Shown: in pieces, positions 10,432-19,304 of the stretch
Layout: every line of letters starts with the position of its first letter
Numbering within the stretch: position 1 is the stretch's first letter
DNA from: Pseudomonas cerasi
GTDB lineage: Bacteria > Pseudomonadota > Gammaproteobacteria > Pseudomonadales > Pseudomonadaceae
Reading direction: 5' to 3'
DNA length: 64,000 nt
Assembly: GCF_900074915.1 (NCBI RefSeq)
Contig: NZ_LT222319.1
Location: 4,745,001 to 4,809,000 of the forward strand
Position numbers and translations under genes: made by a program
The notes under the pieces: generated by a model
What the model was told of the DNA's origin: nothing
Databases searched by the model: none
Seen by the model: the letters and a program-made list of their open reading frames with translations, nothing else

Positions 10432-10528
10432 CTAGGCTCTGTACGAAAAGTCAGCGAGCGGAGGTGTCAGGCGAGCCTGTTTTTAACGAAGCATCACCGA
10501 GCGCAGCCACTTTTCGTACAGAGCCTAG
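10432..10528. mobile_element. 97-bp MITE-like element with perfect 20-bp terminal inverted repeats
   Basis: The ends CTAGGCTCTGTACGAAAAGT (10432-10451) and its exact complement (10509-10528) flank 57 bases with no gene. The palindromic CTAG at each end may be the target duplication, leaving a core of about 89-93 bp. Size and structure fit the miniature inverted-repeat elements mobilised in P. syringae by IS transposases. The right end overlaps the stop codon of the neighbouring minus-strand gene. Confidence 0.75.
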
Positions 10529-10854
10529 AACAGCGACGAACTTTGACAGACCGTCCTGCCGCTATCGATACGGCGCAGTTCGGCCTGAATGTGCAGCATC
10601 CAGATAGGTACGTCATCGGCACATTGATAACCATGCAACGACAGGCTTTCGAGAATGCTGGTCAGCACCGATTGCGCTGCGGGCAGGCCCTTGAAAGGCC
10701 CTTGGGTCTTGATTGCGGAAGGCTGTTCCTCGGCCATTCCGGCCGCGAAGAGCACCATCCATTGTCCGCTGTCATGAGGGAGGGGCCGGATGACGCACTC
10801 GATACGTGTCATCAGCCCCATGCATTCTCGGGTAAGGCAAAGGCTACGCTGCAT
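10525..10854 (-). CDS. conserved hypothetical protein (PA4575-like), stop codon inside a MITE end
   Basis: About 109 aa, start placed at ATG 10854 (MQRSLCLTRECMGLMTRIEC) because AGGAG sits six bases upstream. The frame also has an ATG at 10884, but its AAGG directly abuts that ATG. No signal peptide, membrane helix or recognised motif. It lies between the UPF0114 and Lon-like genes, as PA4575 does in P. aeruginosa. The TAG stop is read from the CTAG at the right end of the MITE-like element, so insertion happened exactly at the 3' end and may have changed the last residues. Function unknown. Confidence 0.65.
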   Translation of the reverse strand: MQRSLCLTRECMGLMTRIECVIRPLPHDSGQWMVLFAAGMAEEQPSAIKTQGPFKGLPAAQSVLTSILESLSLHGYQCADDVPIWMLHIQAELRRIDSGRTVCQSSSLF

Positions 10855-10988
10855 GATGCGCTCCTGATCAGCAACAATATTCATCCTTCTCGTGAAACAG
10901 GATTTACGCCAATCTCTTTGGCCACTGCGATCACCTCAAGACTAGAAGAAAACCGCTCTGCGAGAAACTATCCCTGATGAACGGAGCA

Positions 10989-11010
10989 CCGGGCGGCCCT
11001 CACCGCCCGG
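10989..11010 (-). terminator. GC-rich hairpin after the Lon-like gene
   Basis: Inverted repeat CCGGGCGG/CCGCCCGG with a six-base loop just past the 3' end of the minus-strand Lon-like gene. No clear T run follows, so this is a weak terminator call. Confidence 0.4.
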
Positions 11011-11021
11011 CTCCTGCGCTG

Positions 11022-13457
11022 TCAGACCTTGAGTTCAGGCTGCAACTGCGCAGGCTCCTTTTCCAGCTCTTCCTTGAGGTCTTCATCACTGAGCATCTCT
11101 GCGATATCGCGCAGACGCTCCACGACGCGTGCATTGACGCTGCCCTCAGGGAATTCGCCATGCTCGTCAGGCGCACCGGCAGGTTCGCCCACCAGCAGGC
11201 TCAGCGCCTCATCGGCCTGACGTACGGCATAGATGTGGAATTGCCCGGCACGAACAGCCTGCACCACGCGCTCGTCAAGCATCAGCGTGGTGACGTTGGC
11301 GTGCGGGATGATCGCGCCCTGCTCGCCAGTCAGCCCACGTGCTTCGCAGAGACGGAAGAAGCCCTCGATCTTTTCATTGACCCCGCCCACCGCCTGAACT
11401 TCACCAAACTGGTTGATGGAACCGGTAATCGCGAAGCACTGCTTGAGTGGCGTGCGTGACAGCGCCGAGATCAGCGTGCAGACCTCGCCAAGCGACGCAC
11501 TGTCGCCATCCACGTAACCGTAGGACTGCTCGAGCGCGATACTTGCGGAAATCGCCAGCGGAAATTCCTGGGCATAACGGCTGCCAAGGTAGCCGGTGAG
11601 GATCATCACGCCCTTGGAGTGGATCGGCTGGCCAAGATTGACCTCGCGCTCGATGTCGACAATCCCGCTGCCGCCCGGGTACACCGTGGCGGAAATGCGC
11701 GCGGGCACGCCGAAGGCCGAGTCGCCGACCTCCAGCACCGTCAGGCCGTTGCATTTGCCGACGGCCGCGCCGTCAGTGTCGATCAGAATCACACCAGCCA
11801 TCATGTCATCGAGAATCCGCGCCGAGACCCGCCCGGTACGGGTGGCCTTGGCCTTGAGCGCACGTTCGATATGCCCGGCGTCGGTCTTGTCGTCGTTGGC
11901 CAGCTGGCGGATGAAATCGGCCTCGCTGACCAATTGGAACAGGTCACCGATACGCGCCGACAAACGCCCTTGATGCTCGGCCAAACGGGCGCTGTAAGTC
12001 GCCAGTCGTGCCACCGCATCGGCGGTCAGCGGCGCCATGCCCTCTTCCGAGGTCCGGGTCTTGAGTAGCTGAGCGAATTGCTCGAGCGTCTCGTCGACCA
12101 TCGGAATCTCTTCGTCAAAGTCGACCAGCACCCGGAACATCTCCTGGAAGTCAGGATCGAGGTCTTGCAGGGTGTAATACAGCGAGCGGGAACCGATGAT
12201 GATGATTTTGACGTTCCACGGGATCACCTGCGGCGTCAGGCTCACGGTTGCAACGCGGCCGAGCTCGCCCAGCGGCGACTCCATCTTCAGCTTGCGCGAT
12301 TGCAGGGTACGCTTGAGCGCATTCCAGACGAACGGCTCGCCCAGCATCTTCTCGGCTTCCAGAATCAGGAAACCGCCGTTGGCACGATGCAGCGCGCCGG
12401 GGCGCAGTTGCCGGTACGTGGTGTACAGCGCGCCCTGATCGGTGCTGTATTCGATGCGCCCGAACAGGTTGTCGTAGGTGGGGTGCTGTTCGAAAACCAC
12501 CGGCGCACCGCCATCACGAGTATGCCCGACCACCAGACTCGGGCTGTATTGCTCTTCCAGCAGCTTGCGCGCCTGAGCGTCGGTCTTGGCGTCATCGACC
12601 AACTGCTCGACCAGAGTCTTGAGCAGGTAAACCTGCATGGCCTGCAGGTAGGCGCAGACCGCAGCGTTCTCGGCGTACTTTTCAGAAAGCGGTGCCAGCA
12701 AGGGCTGCAGGGTCAGGGTGATGGTCTCTTCATTCAACTGACGCAGCTGATTGTTGGACTCGCGCTTCCACTGCGGCAGGCTGGCCAGTTCTTCGTTGAG
12801 ACGCTCCTCGAGCGCGGAGATATCTTCGTGGAAGCGCTCGCGATCCGCTTCGGGCAACTGGGAAAACTCGGCCTCATCCAGCGCCTTGCCATCGGCCATC
12901 GGCGTGAACGCGATGTTGGAGCTGTCGCGATACAGCGCGATGTCCTTTTCCAGCGACAGGCGCTCGATGACGTCCAGGGCGCGGTCATAGCGCTGATTGA
13001 ACGCACGGTCGATCGAGCTTTTCTTCTGCTGATACGACGGGTGCTCGAAAACCGCCGGGAAGGTCACCAGCAGGTTGTCGATCAGGCCACCGATGTCGGC
13101 GGTGAACTCATGGGCAGTGCCAGGTGGCAGCTCCAGCGCCTTTGGCTCGCGGGGCTCGTCGAAGTTGTTGACGTAGACCCAGTCAGACGGCGTCTGCATC
13201 CGTTTGCCTTCGGCCTTGAGATAGCGTTTTACGAACGAAAAGCGCCCGGTGCCGGGCTCGCCCATGACAAACACGTTGTAACCGGGGCGCGGCATCGCAA
13301 CGCCGAACTGCAGGGCCTCTACGGCTCTCTCCTGGCCAAGGACACCGCGAAAGGGTTCGAGCTCGTGGGTGGTCGCAAAGCTGAACTGCTCAGCGGAAAA
13401 CGGACGGGTCAGCGCGTTGGGCGCCAGGCGTAGGTTGGCTGCGACAGAATCGGGCAT
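11022..13457 (-). CDS. Lon-like ATP-dependent protease (AAA_32/Lon_C family)
   Basis: An 811-aa protein with an AAA ATPase in front of a Lon-type Ser/Lys protease. Residues about 45-75 carry a Walker A-like GEPGTGRFSF; a second nucleotide-binding segment around GGFLILEAEKMLGEPFVWNA resembles Walker B. The protease domain has the catalytic Ser in DGDSASL (S653) and Lys in GGVNEKIEGF (K696), 43 residues apart as in E. coli Lon. It lacks the Lon substrate-binding N domain and has a long helical insert (about 150-280), as in the LonB/YcbZ-type group (PA4576-like). Expected role: cytoplasmic ATP-dependent proteolysis; substrates unknown. Confidence 0.9.
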   Translation of the reverse strand: MPDSVAANLRLAPNALTRPFSAEQFSFATTHELEPFRGVLGQERAVEALQFGVAMPRPGYNVFVMGEPGTGRFSFVKRYLKAEGKRMQTPSDWVYVNNFDEPREPKALELPPGTAHEFTADIGGLIDNLLVTFPAVFEHPSYQQKKSSIDRAFNQRYDRALDVIERLSLEKDIALYRDSSNIAFTPMADGKALDEAEFSQLPEADRERFHEDISALEERLNEELASLPQWKRESNNQLRQLNEETITLTLQPLLAPLSEKYAENAAVCAYLQAMQVYLLKTLVEQLVDDAKTDAQARKLLEEQYSPSLVVGHTRDGGAPVVFEQHPTYDNLFGRIEYSTDQGALYTTYRQLRPGALHRANGGFLILEAEKMLGEPFVWNALKRTLQSRKLKMESPLGELGRVATVSLTPQVIPWNVKIIIIGSRSLYYTLQDLDPDFQEMFRVLVDFDEEIPMVDETLEQFAQLLKTRTSEEGMAPLTADAVARLATYSARLAEHQGRLSARIGDLFQLVSEADFIRQLANDDKTDAGHIERALKAKATRTGRVSARILDDMMAGVILIDTDGAAVGKCNGLTVLEVGDSAFGVPARISATVYPGGSGIVDIEREVNLGQPIHSKGVMILTGYLGSRYAQEFPLAISASIALEQSYGYVDGDSASLGEVCTLISALSRTPLKQCFAITGSINQFGEVQAVGGVNEKIEGFFRLCEARGLTGEQGAIIPHANVTTLMLDERVVQAVRAGQFHIYAVRQADEALSLLVGEPAGAPDEHGEFPEGSVNARVVERLRDIAEMLSDEDLKEELEKEPAQLQPELKV

Positions 13458-13733
13458 CAGTAATCCTTACATCAGGCGGGGCAGATGTCGGCATTCTGGC
13501 GCTCGCTGTGCACGACTTGCAAGGCAGGAAAGAGCCGAAAAGCATTTGCGTGTGTAGCGTCACCCGCCGCGTTCTGAAAAAAGCCGTTTTCAAGTAATAA
13601 TCTGTAATCCCTCACGGAACCCTTGGAACCTGCCTAAACTCCAAACTGCACAGGTGGCTGCTGGCTGACCATCTGTCTTGATGTGACAACTCAAGAAACT
13701 CGACCCTTGGCTGAACTAAAAAGAGAAAAAGCT

Positions 13734-14222
13734 ATGAAACGGATTCTTCTTGGAACGCTCTTCGCCGCTGTATCGATCAACGCTATGGCTCAAGCACCAG
13801 GCGGTCCTGACTGCGGTTGGGGCAACATGCTGTTTGAAGGCCAACGCGGTACTCCAGCTCACTTCCTCGCTTCGACCACCAACGGTACATCGGGTAACGC
13901 CACCTTCGGCATGACCTCCGGCACCAACGGCTGCTCGACCAACGGCGCGCTGACTTATGGCGGTAAATCCTGGCTTGCCATGAACGGCATGATGGATGAA
14001 CTCTCCAAAGACATGGCCATGGGTCAGGGCGAAGCACTGACTACCTACGCTGTGGTACTGGGCGTTGCACCAGAAGACCGCGAGCACTTTGCCGCCGTCA
14101 CTCACGAGCACTTCTCGCAAATCTTCAGCAAGGCCGACGCCACTGCCGAAGACGTTCACACCAACACCGTCAATGTTCTGAAAAACGATCCGACTCTGGC
14201 CAAGTACGCTACCCAGGCTTAA
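13734..14222 (+). CDS. DUF3015 secreted protein
   Basis: A 162-aa exported protein. Signal peptide MKRILLGTLFAAVSINAMA is followed by QAPGGPDCGWGN, with Gly/Asn/Thr-rich stretches after it (TTNGTSGNATFGMTSGTNGC). Two cysteines (in PDCGWG and TNGCST) could form a disulfide. This is the DUF3015 pattern. The start at 13734 is preferred to the open frame back to 13683 because only it exposes the signal peptide. A terminator follows the gene. Function unknown; probably periplasmic. Confidence 0.88.
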   Translation: MKRILLGTLFAAVSINAMAQAPGGPDCGWGNMLFEGQRGTPAHFLASTTNGTSGNATFGMTSGTNGCSTNGALTYGGKSWLAMNGMMDELSKDMAMGQGEALTTYAVVLGVAPEDREHFAAVTHEHFSQIFSKADATAEDVHTNTVNVLKNDPTLAKYATQA

Positions 14223-14231
14223 AGTCGTTCG

Positions 14232-14268
14232 CCCGCCCTTTCTTCGCAAAGGGCGGGATCCCCTTTTC
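14232..14268 (+). terminator. rho-independent terminator of the DUF3015 gene
   Basis: Stem CCCGCCCTT / AAGGGCGGG (14232-14240 and 14249-14257, eight-base loop) ten bases after the stop, followed by CCCCTTTTCT. Good terminator geometry. Confidence 0.75.
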
Positions 14269-14284
14269 TGACTAGTTGCCCTCT

Positions 14285-16138
14285 ATGCTCAAACGTCTTG
14301 TATCGCTGGCGCTGTTCGTCTGTGCCCCCTTGTCTGCGGCACCTCATGCCAGCGCTGACCGTTTGCAGCAATTGGCCAATGAGCCGTTCTGGATTTCCCT
14401 GGGTCACTACGAAGCCGGCAAGCTCGGTGACTGGCGCAGCTATGTCACAGACCCGAAATTCTTTCTCGCCGCCAACGGTGCACACGACCCGCAGGCAGAG
14501 CTGAGCGCGACACTCGACGCTATTTACGCACCGGTCAGCAACGAGCAGACTCACGCCCAGTGCGTATACCCGGCACGCACCCGCTGGCTGCGTGACCAGT
14601 TGCACCTGACTGACCTGCCGACACCGGACTGTAAGGAATTCAAGGCCTGGTACAAGGATGTGGCCCCGGACAGCACGGTGCTGATTTTCCCGGCCGCTTA
14701 CCTCAACAGCCCCTCGTCGATGTTTGGCCATACGCTGCTGCGCATCGATCCGGCCAGCGCGAAAACCAATAACACCACCTTGCTGAGCTACGCGATCAAC
14801 TTCGGTGCCTATATCGAAGGCATGGACAACAGCATTCTGTACGCGTGGAAAGGTCTGGCAGGCGGCTACCCGGGGTTGTTTGCGCTGGTGCCGTATCAGG
14901 AAAAACTGTCGGAATACCGCAGCCTGGAAAACCGTGACCTGTGGGAATACCGCCTGAACCTGAATGCGGAAGAAACCGGGCGCATGGTCGAGCATGTCTG
15001 GGAGCTGAAACAGATCCGTTTCAGTTATTTCTTCTTCGACGAAAACTGCTCCTACCGGCTGCTGGAATTGCTGCAGGTCGCCCGACCGGGCCTGAAGCTT
15101 ACCGATCAGTTTGGCCTGACCGCGATCCCGACCGATACGGTCAAGGCGATCAAGGCCGCCGGGCTGGTGGAGAAGATCGACTATCGCCCGTCACGCGAAC
15201 GCGAGTTGCTGAGCCGCGCCGAACCGCTCGATGCAGACGAGCAACAGTGGGTATTGAAGGTCAGCGCCGATCAGAAACAACTGCACAACAGCGAGTACCT
15301 CGCACAGCCCAAAGAACGCCGCGCGTTGATTCAGGACGCTGCCTATCGTCTGGAGCGCTATCGCGCCAACGGTCTTGAGCGCGATACACAACGCTCGCAA
15401 CGCAGCTTCGAGCTGTTGCAGGCGATCAATCAGAACCCACCGCCACAGCTGGACATCCCGCGCCCCGGCCTGCCGGAAGAAGGCCATGAATCACGTACCT
15501 GGCAGTTGGGTGCGGGCACACGCGGTGACAAGGCGTTCGCTGAATATGGTCTGCGCATGGCCTATCACGACCTGAACGACAATGCCTACGGTTTCCCGCT
15601 GGGTGCGCAGATCGAGATTCTTCAGCTCAAGGTGCGTCAATACGAAGGCAATGACTGGCAGGTGCAACAACTGGACCTGGCCACCATCCGCTCACTGACC
15701 CCGCGCACCGAACTGCTGAAACCCTGGTCATGGCAAGTCACCGGGGGTCTGGAGCGGGTTCTCGGCAAGCACGGCGACGAAAACCTCGTCAGCCACGTCA
15801 ACGGTGGTGGCGGCGGCACCTGGCAGCTGGCCGACGACATGCTCGGCTTTGCACTGGGCACCGTGCGAGTCGAGCACAATAACGATTTCGCCGAATTCAT
15901 CTCTCCCGCCGCAGGCTTTAACACCGGCGTGCTGTGGCGCAACCCGCTGGGCAACCTGAGCCTGGAAGCCAAGGGCGACTATTTCACCAATGGCGAAGTG
16001 CGCCGCAGCGTCAGCCTCAACCAGCAATGGGAGCTGTCGCGCAACCTTGGTCTGCGCCTGAGCGCCCAGCGCGAATTCAGCCAGATGAGCTCGCCGCAGA
16101 ACGAGGTGATGCTTGAGGTGAAGTGGTATCACTACTGA
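14285..16138 (+). CDS. DUF4105 / Lnb N-terminal periplasmic domain protein
   Basis: A 617-aa envelope protein. ATG 14285 gives signal peptide MLKRLVSLALFVCAPLSAAP; a TTG three codons upstream is less likely. The central region carries DUF4105 features: PAAYLNSPSSMFGHTLLRID and the Cys-containing FFFDENCSYRLLELL, with conserved His/Cys residues as in a papain-like (NlpC/LapG-like) fold. The last ~200 residues have alternating aromatic/polar strands ending MLEVKWYHY, suggesting a beta-barrel or outer-membrane-associated C-terminus. No enzymatic activity is established. It follows the DUF3015 terminator, so it probably has its own promoter. Confidence 0.85.
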   Translation: MLKRLVSLALFVCAPLSAAPHASADRLQQLANEPFWISLGHYEAGKLGDWRSYVTDPKFFLAANGAHDPQAELSATLDAIYAPVSNEQTHAQCVYPARTRWLRDQLHLTDLPTPDCKEFKAWYKDVAPDSTVLIFPAAYLNSPSSMFGHTLLRIDPASAKTNNTTLLSYAINFGAYIEGMDNSILYAWKGLAGGYPGLFALVPYQEKLSEYRSLENRDLWEYRLNLNAEETGRMVEHVWELKQIRFSYFFFDENCSYRLLELLQVARPGLKLTDQFGLTAIPTDTVKAIKAAGLVEKIDYRPSRERELLSRAEPLDADEQQWVLKVSADQKQLHNSEYLAQPKERRALIQDAAYRLERYRANGLERDTQRSQRSFELLQAINQNPPPQLDIPRPGLPEEGHESRTWQLGAGTRGDKAFAEYGLRMAYHDLNDNAYGFPLGAQIEILQLKVRQYEGNDWQVQQLDLATIRSLTPRTELLKPWSWQVTGGLERVLGKHGDENLVSHVNGGGGGTWQLADDMLGFALGTVRVEHNNDFAEFISPAAGFNTGVLWRNPLGNLSLEAKGDYFTNGEVRRSVSLNQQWELSRNLGLRLSAQREFSQMSSPQNEVMLEVKWYHY

Positions 16139-16159
16139 CCGGATCAGTGTCAATGGCCG

Positions 16160-16190
16160 GCAGTGTGCCTGGAAAAAACCGGCACACTGC
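16160..16190 (+). terminator. hairpin after the DUF4105 gene
   Basis: Inverted repeat GCAGTGTGCC / GGCACACTGC with an 11-base loop, 21 bases after the stop. Only a short T-containing stretch follows, so this is a moderate-strength prediction. Confidence 0.5.
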
Positions 16191-16271
16191 TATTACACGT
16201 TCCCTACATCGCTTTTACGAATAACTCACAAATTACCTTCTAGACTCCTCTCATAAGCAGAGGGAATCACC

Positions 16272-16625
16272 ATGAAGCGGTATTGGCTGTTTTTGTCGCT
16301 GGCCATCGTGCTGGCGGGTTGTCAGTCCACCCGTGACCAGATGCTGGCCGAGGGTTATCCGCCGGGTTTTGCAGACGGCTATCAGGACGGTTGCAGCAGC
16401 GGCAGGGACGCAGCAGGTGCCACTACCGGCCAATTTCGCAAGAACGTGCCCCGCTATCTGAAGGACAAGCTCTACGCCCAGGGCTGGACCGATGGCTTTC
16501 GTCAGTGCGAAACCTCGCAGGACAATCGCGACCGGCTCGACCCCGGCCAGGTCTTCAATGAGCGTGACCGTGCCTGGGAGCAGGAAAAAACCCGCAGCGC
16601 GGCCAAGGCCTATCGTCCCAACTGA
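16272..16625 (+). CDS. small lipoprotein
   Basis: A 117-aa protein with a type II signal peptide: MKRYWLFLSLAIVLAGC with lipobox LAGC at residues 14-17. Residue +2 after Cys is Gln, which favours outer-membrane sorting. The mature part is hydrophilic with GYPPGFADGYQDGCSSGRDA and a later GWTDGFRQCE; the repeated 'DG(F/Y)..C' pattern with two cysteines may form a disulfide. AGAGGGAA precedes the ATG. No family beyond conserved Pseudomonas lipoprotein is recognised. Confidence 0.85.
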   Translation: MKRYWLFLSLAIVLAGCQSTRDQMLAEGYPPGFADGYQDGCSSGRDAAGATTGQFRKNVPRYLKDKLYAQGWTDGFRQCETSQDNRDRLDPGQVFNERDRAWEQEKTRSAAKAYRPN

Positions 16626-16698
16626 TCAGGCATCGGTGCAATCCGACGAAACCAATGATGTCCTGCTGCGGCCTAAAGCCTATTAGGGAGGACTCTTC

Positions 16699-17196
16699 AT
16701 GAGCCGCGCATTCGTAAACGAAGACAACGCTGCAGCCGAGGCCGAGCAACCGGTCGAGCGGCTGGTCAGTACACAGATCAACTACGTCACGGCCGAAGGC
16801 CTGACCTTGTTGAAGAAACACGTCAATAGCCTGCAGGCGCAGCACAGCGCGCAAACCGCGTTGGGCGAAGCGGCGGACAAGCAGCGATTGGCCGACCTGG
16901 AACGCGACCTGCGTTACTTCAATCAGCGACTGCAAAGCGCGCAGGTCGTCGCCCCGGCTGTGTCGACCGAGAAGGTGCAGATCGGCAGCTGGGTGACGTT
17001 CGCGGATGAACAGGATAACCAGCAGCGCGTGCATCTGGTCGGAGAGGATCAGGCCGATGCAGCCAACGGGCTGATCAATTGGGGATCGCCACTGGGCCGC
17101 GCCCTGATCGGCGCGCAGAAAGGCGATGAAGTATTGTGGCAGCGCCCGGCGGGCGATCAATCGATTGAAGTGCTGCTGATCGAACCTGACGCGTGA
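16699..17196 (+). CDS. GreA/GreB-family transcription factor with an atypical short coiled coil
   Basis: A 165-aa protein. The N-terminal half aligns with the Gre coiled coil (YVTAEGLTLLKKHV ... LERDLRYFNQRLQSAQVV). The C-terminal half is the FKBP-like Gre domain (VQIGSWVTF, INWGSPLGRALIGAQKGDEV, ending IEVLLIEPD). Compared with GreB, the tip that normally reads GD..ENADY is replaced by GEAADKQRLADLE and appears about seven residues shorter, so RNA-cleavage stimulation cannot be assumed. It may act as a competitor for the RNA polymerase secondary channel. GGGAGGA precedes ATG 16699. A hairpin follows before convergent ettA. Confidence 0.8.
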   Translation: MSRAFVNEDNAAAEAEQPVERLVSTQINYVTAEGLTLLKKHVNSLQAQHSAQTALGEAADKQRLADLERDLRYFNQRLQSAQVVAPAVSTEKVQIGSWVTFADEQDNQQRVHLVGEDQADAANGLINWGSPLGRALIGAQKGDEVLWQRPAGDQSIEVLLIEPDA

Positions 17197-17215
17197 GTCA
17201 GGCCAGCCAACGGCA

Positions 17216-17241
17216 GCGCCGCTCCTTGCAAGGAGCGGCGC
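17216..17241. terminator. 12-bp perfect hairpin between convergent genes
   Basis: GCGCCGCTCCTT and its exact complement around a 2-base loop, between the Gre-like gene (plus) and ettA (minus). No T run on either side; a likely bidirectional terminator. Confidence 0.55.
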
Positions 17242-17256
17242 GTGCCTGAGCGCTGA

Positions 17257-18921
<1,665 letters not shown>

Positions 18922-19304
18922 GAAATGAAAACCTAGCGTCTGTAATGAGGACCGATTTGGGTAACGAGCTTAAAGCTCCGGCCGGAAAAAAGCTTTTATT
19001 TGTCCTTGAGACTTGCCGCGAGACCGTTCCGAGCCTTGAATAAACTCAGTGCTAAACCTGTCGGGGCAGTACTGGCAAATATAAAGCCTGATCGATATTG
19101 CAAAAAGTGGAGTCACTCATGCAGGAGTCGGTGGATACCACGCGTTGCGCAAAGCTACCCGAATGCGTCGTGCAGGGCAAACGATACGGCCCAATGGGGC
19201 TGGCACTTTGCCACAACTAAAGGCATGCTAGCCGCCCTCTTTGAGCGACCCTCCTATTTTACATAAAGCACCACTGCTTCAATCCAGCAGTCAGGAACAG
19301 CGAT
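18922..19304. other. 383-base ettA/morA divergent intergenic region
   Basis: Contains the upstream regions of ettA (minus) and morA (plus). A T/A-rich stretch around 18985-19005 suits an ettA promoter region. The only candidate coding element is a 33-codon frame at 19119-19220, listed separately. No repeat or RNA gene is recognised. Confidence 0.4.
19119..19220 (+). CDS. candidate 33-aa Cys-containing small ORF upstream of morA
   Basis: ATG 19119 to TAA 19218-19220 encodes a 33-aa peptide starting MQESVDTTRCAKLPECVVQG, with three cysteines. GGAG (about 19109-19112) sits at good spacing before the ATG, which is the main support. No homologue is recognised. It lies 84 bases before the morA start and could be a leader peptide, a separate microprotein, or chance. 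Confidence 0.25.
   Translation: MQESVDTTRCAKLPECVVQGKRYGPMGLALCHN

Noticed and set aside
12078..13433. A 451-codon plus-strand open frame
   Set aside because: Antisense to the Lon-like protease, which has a full set of motifs.
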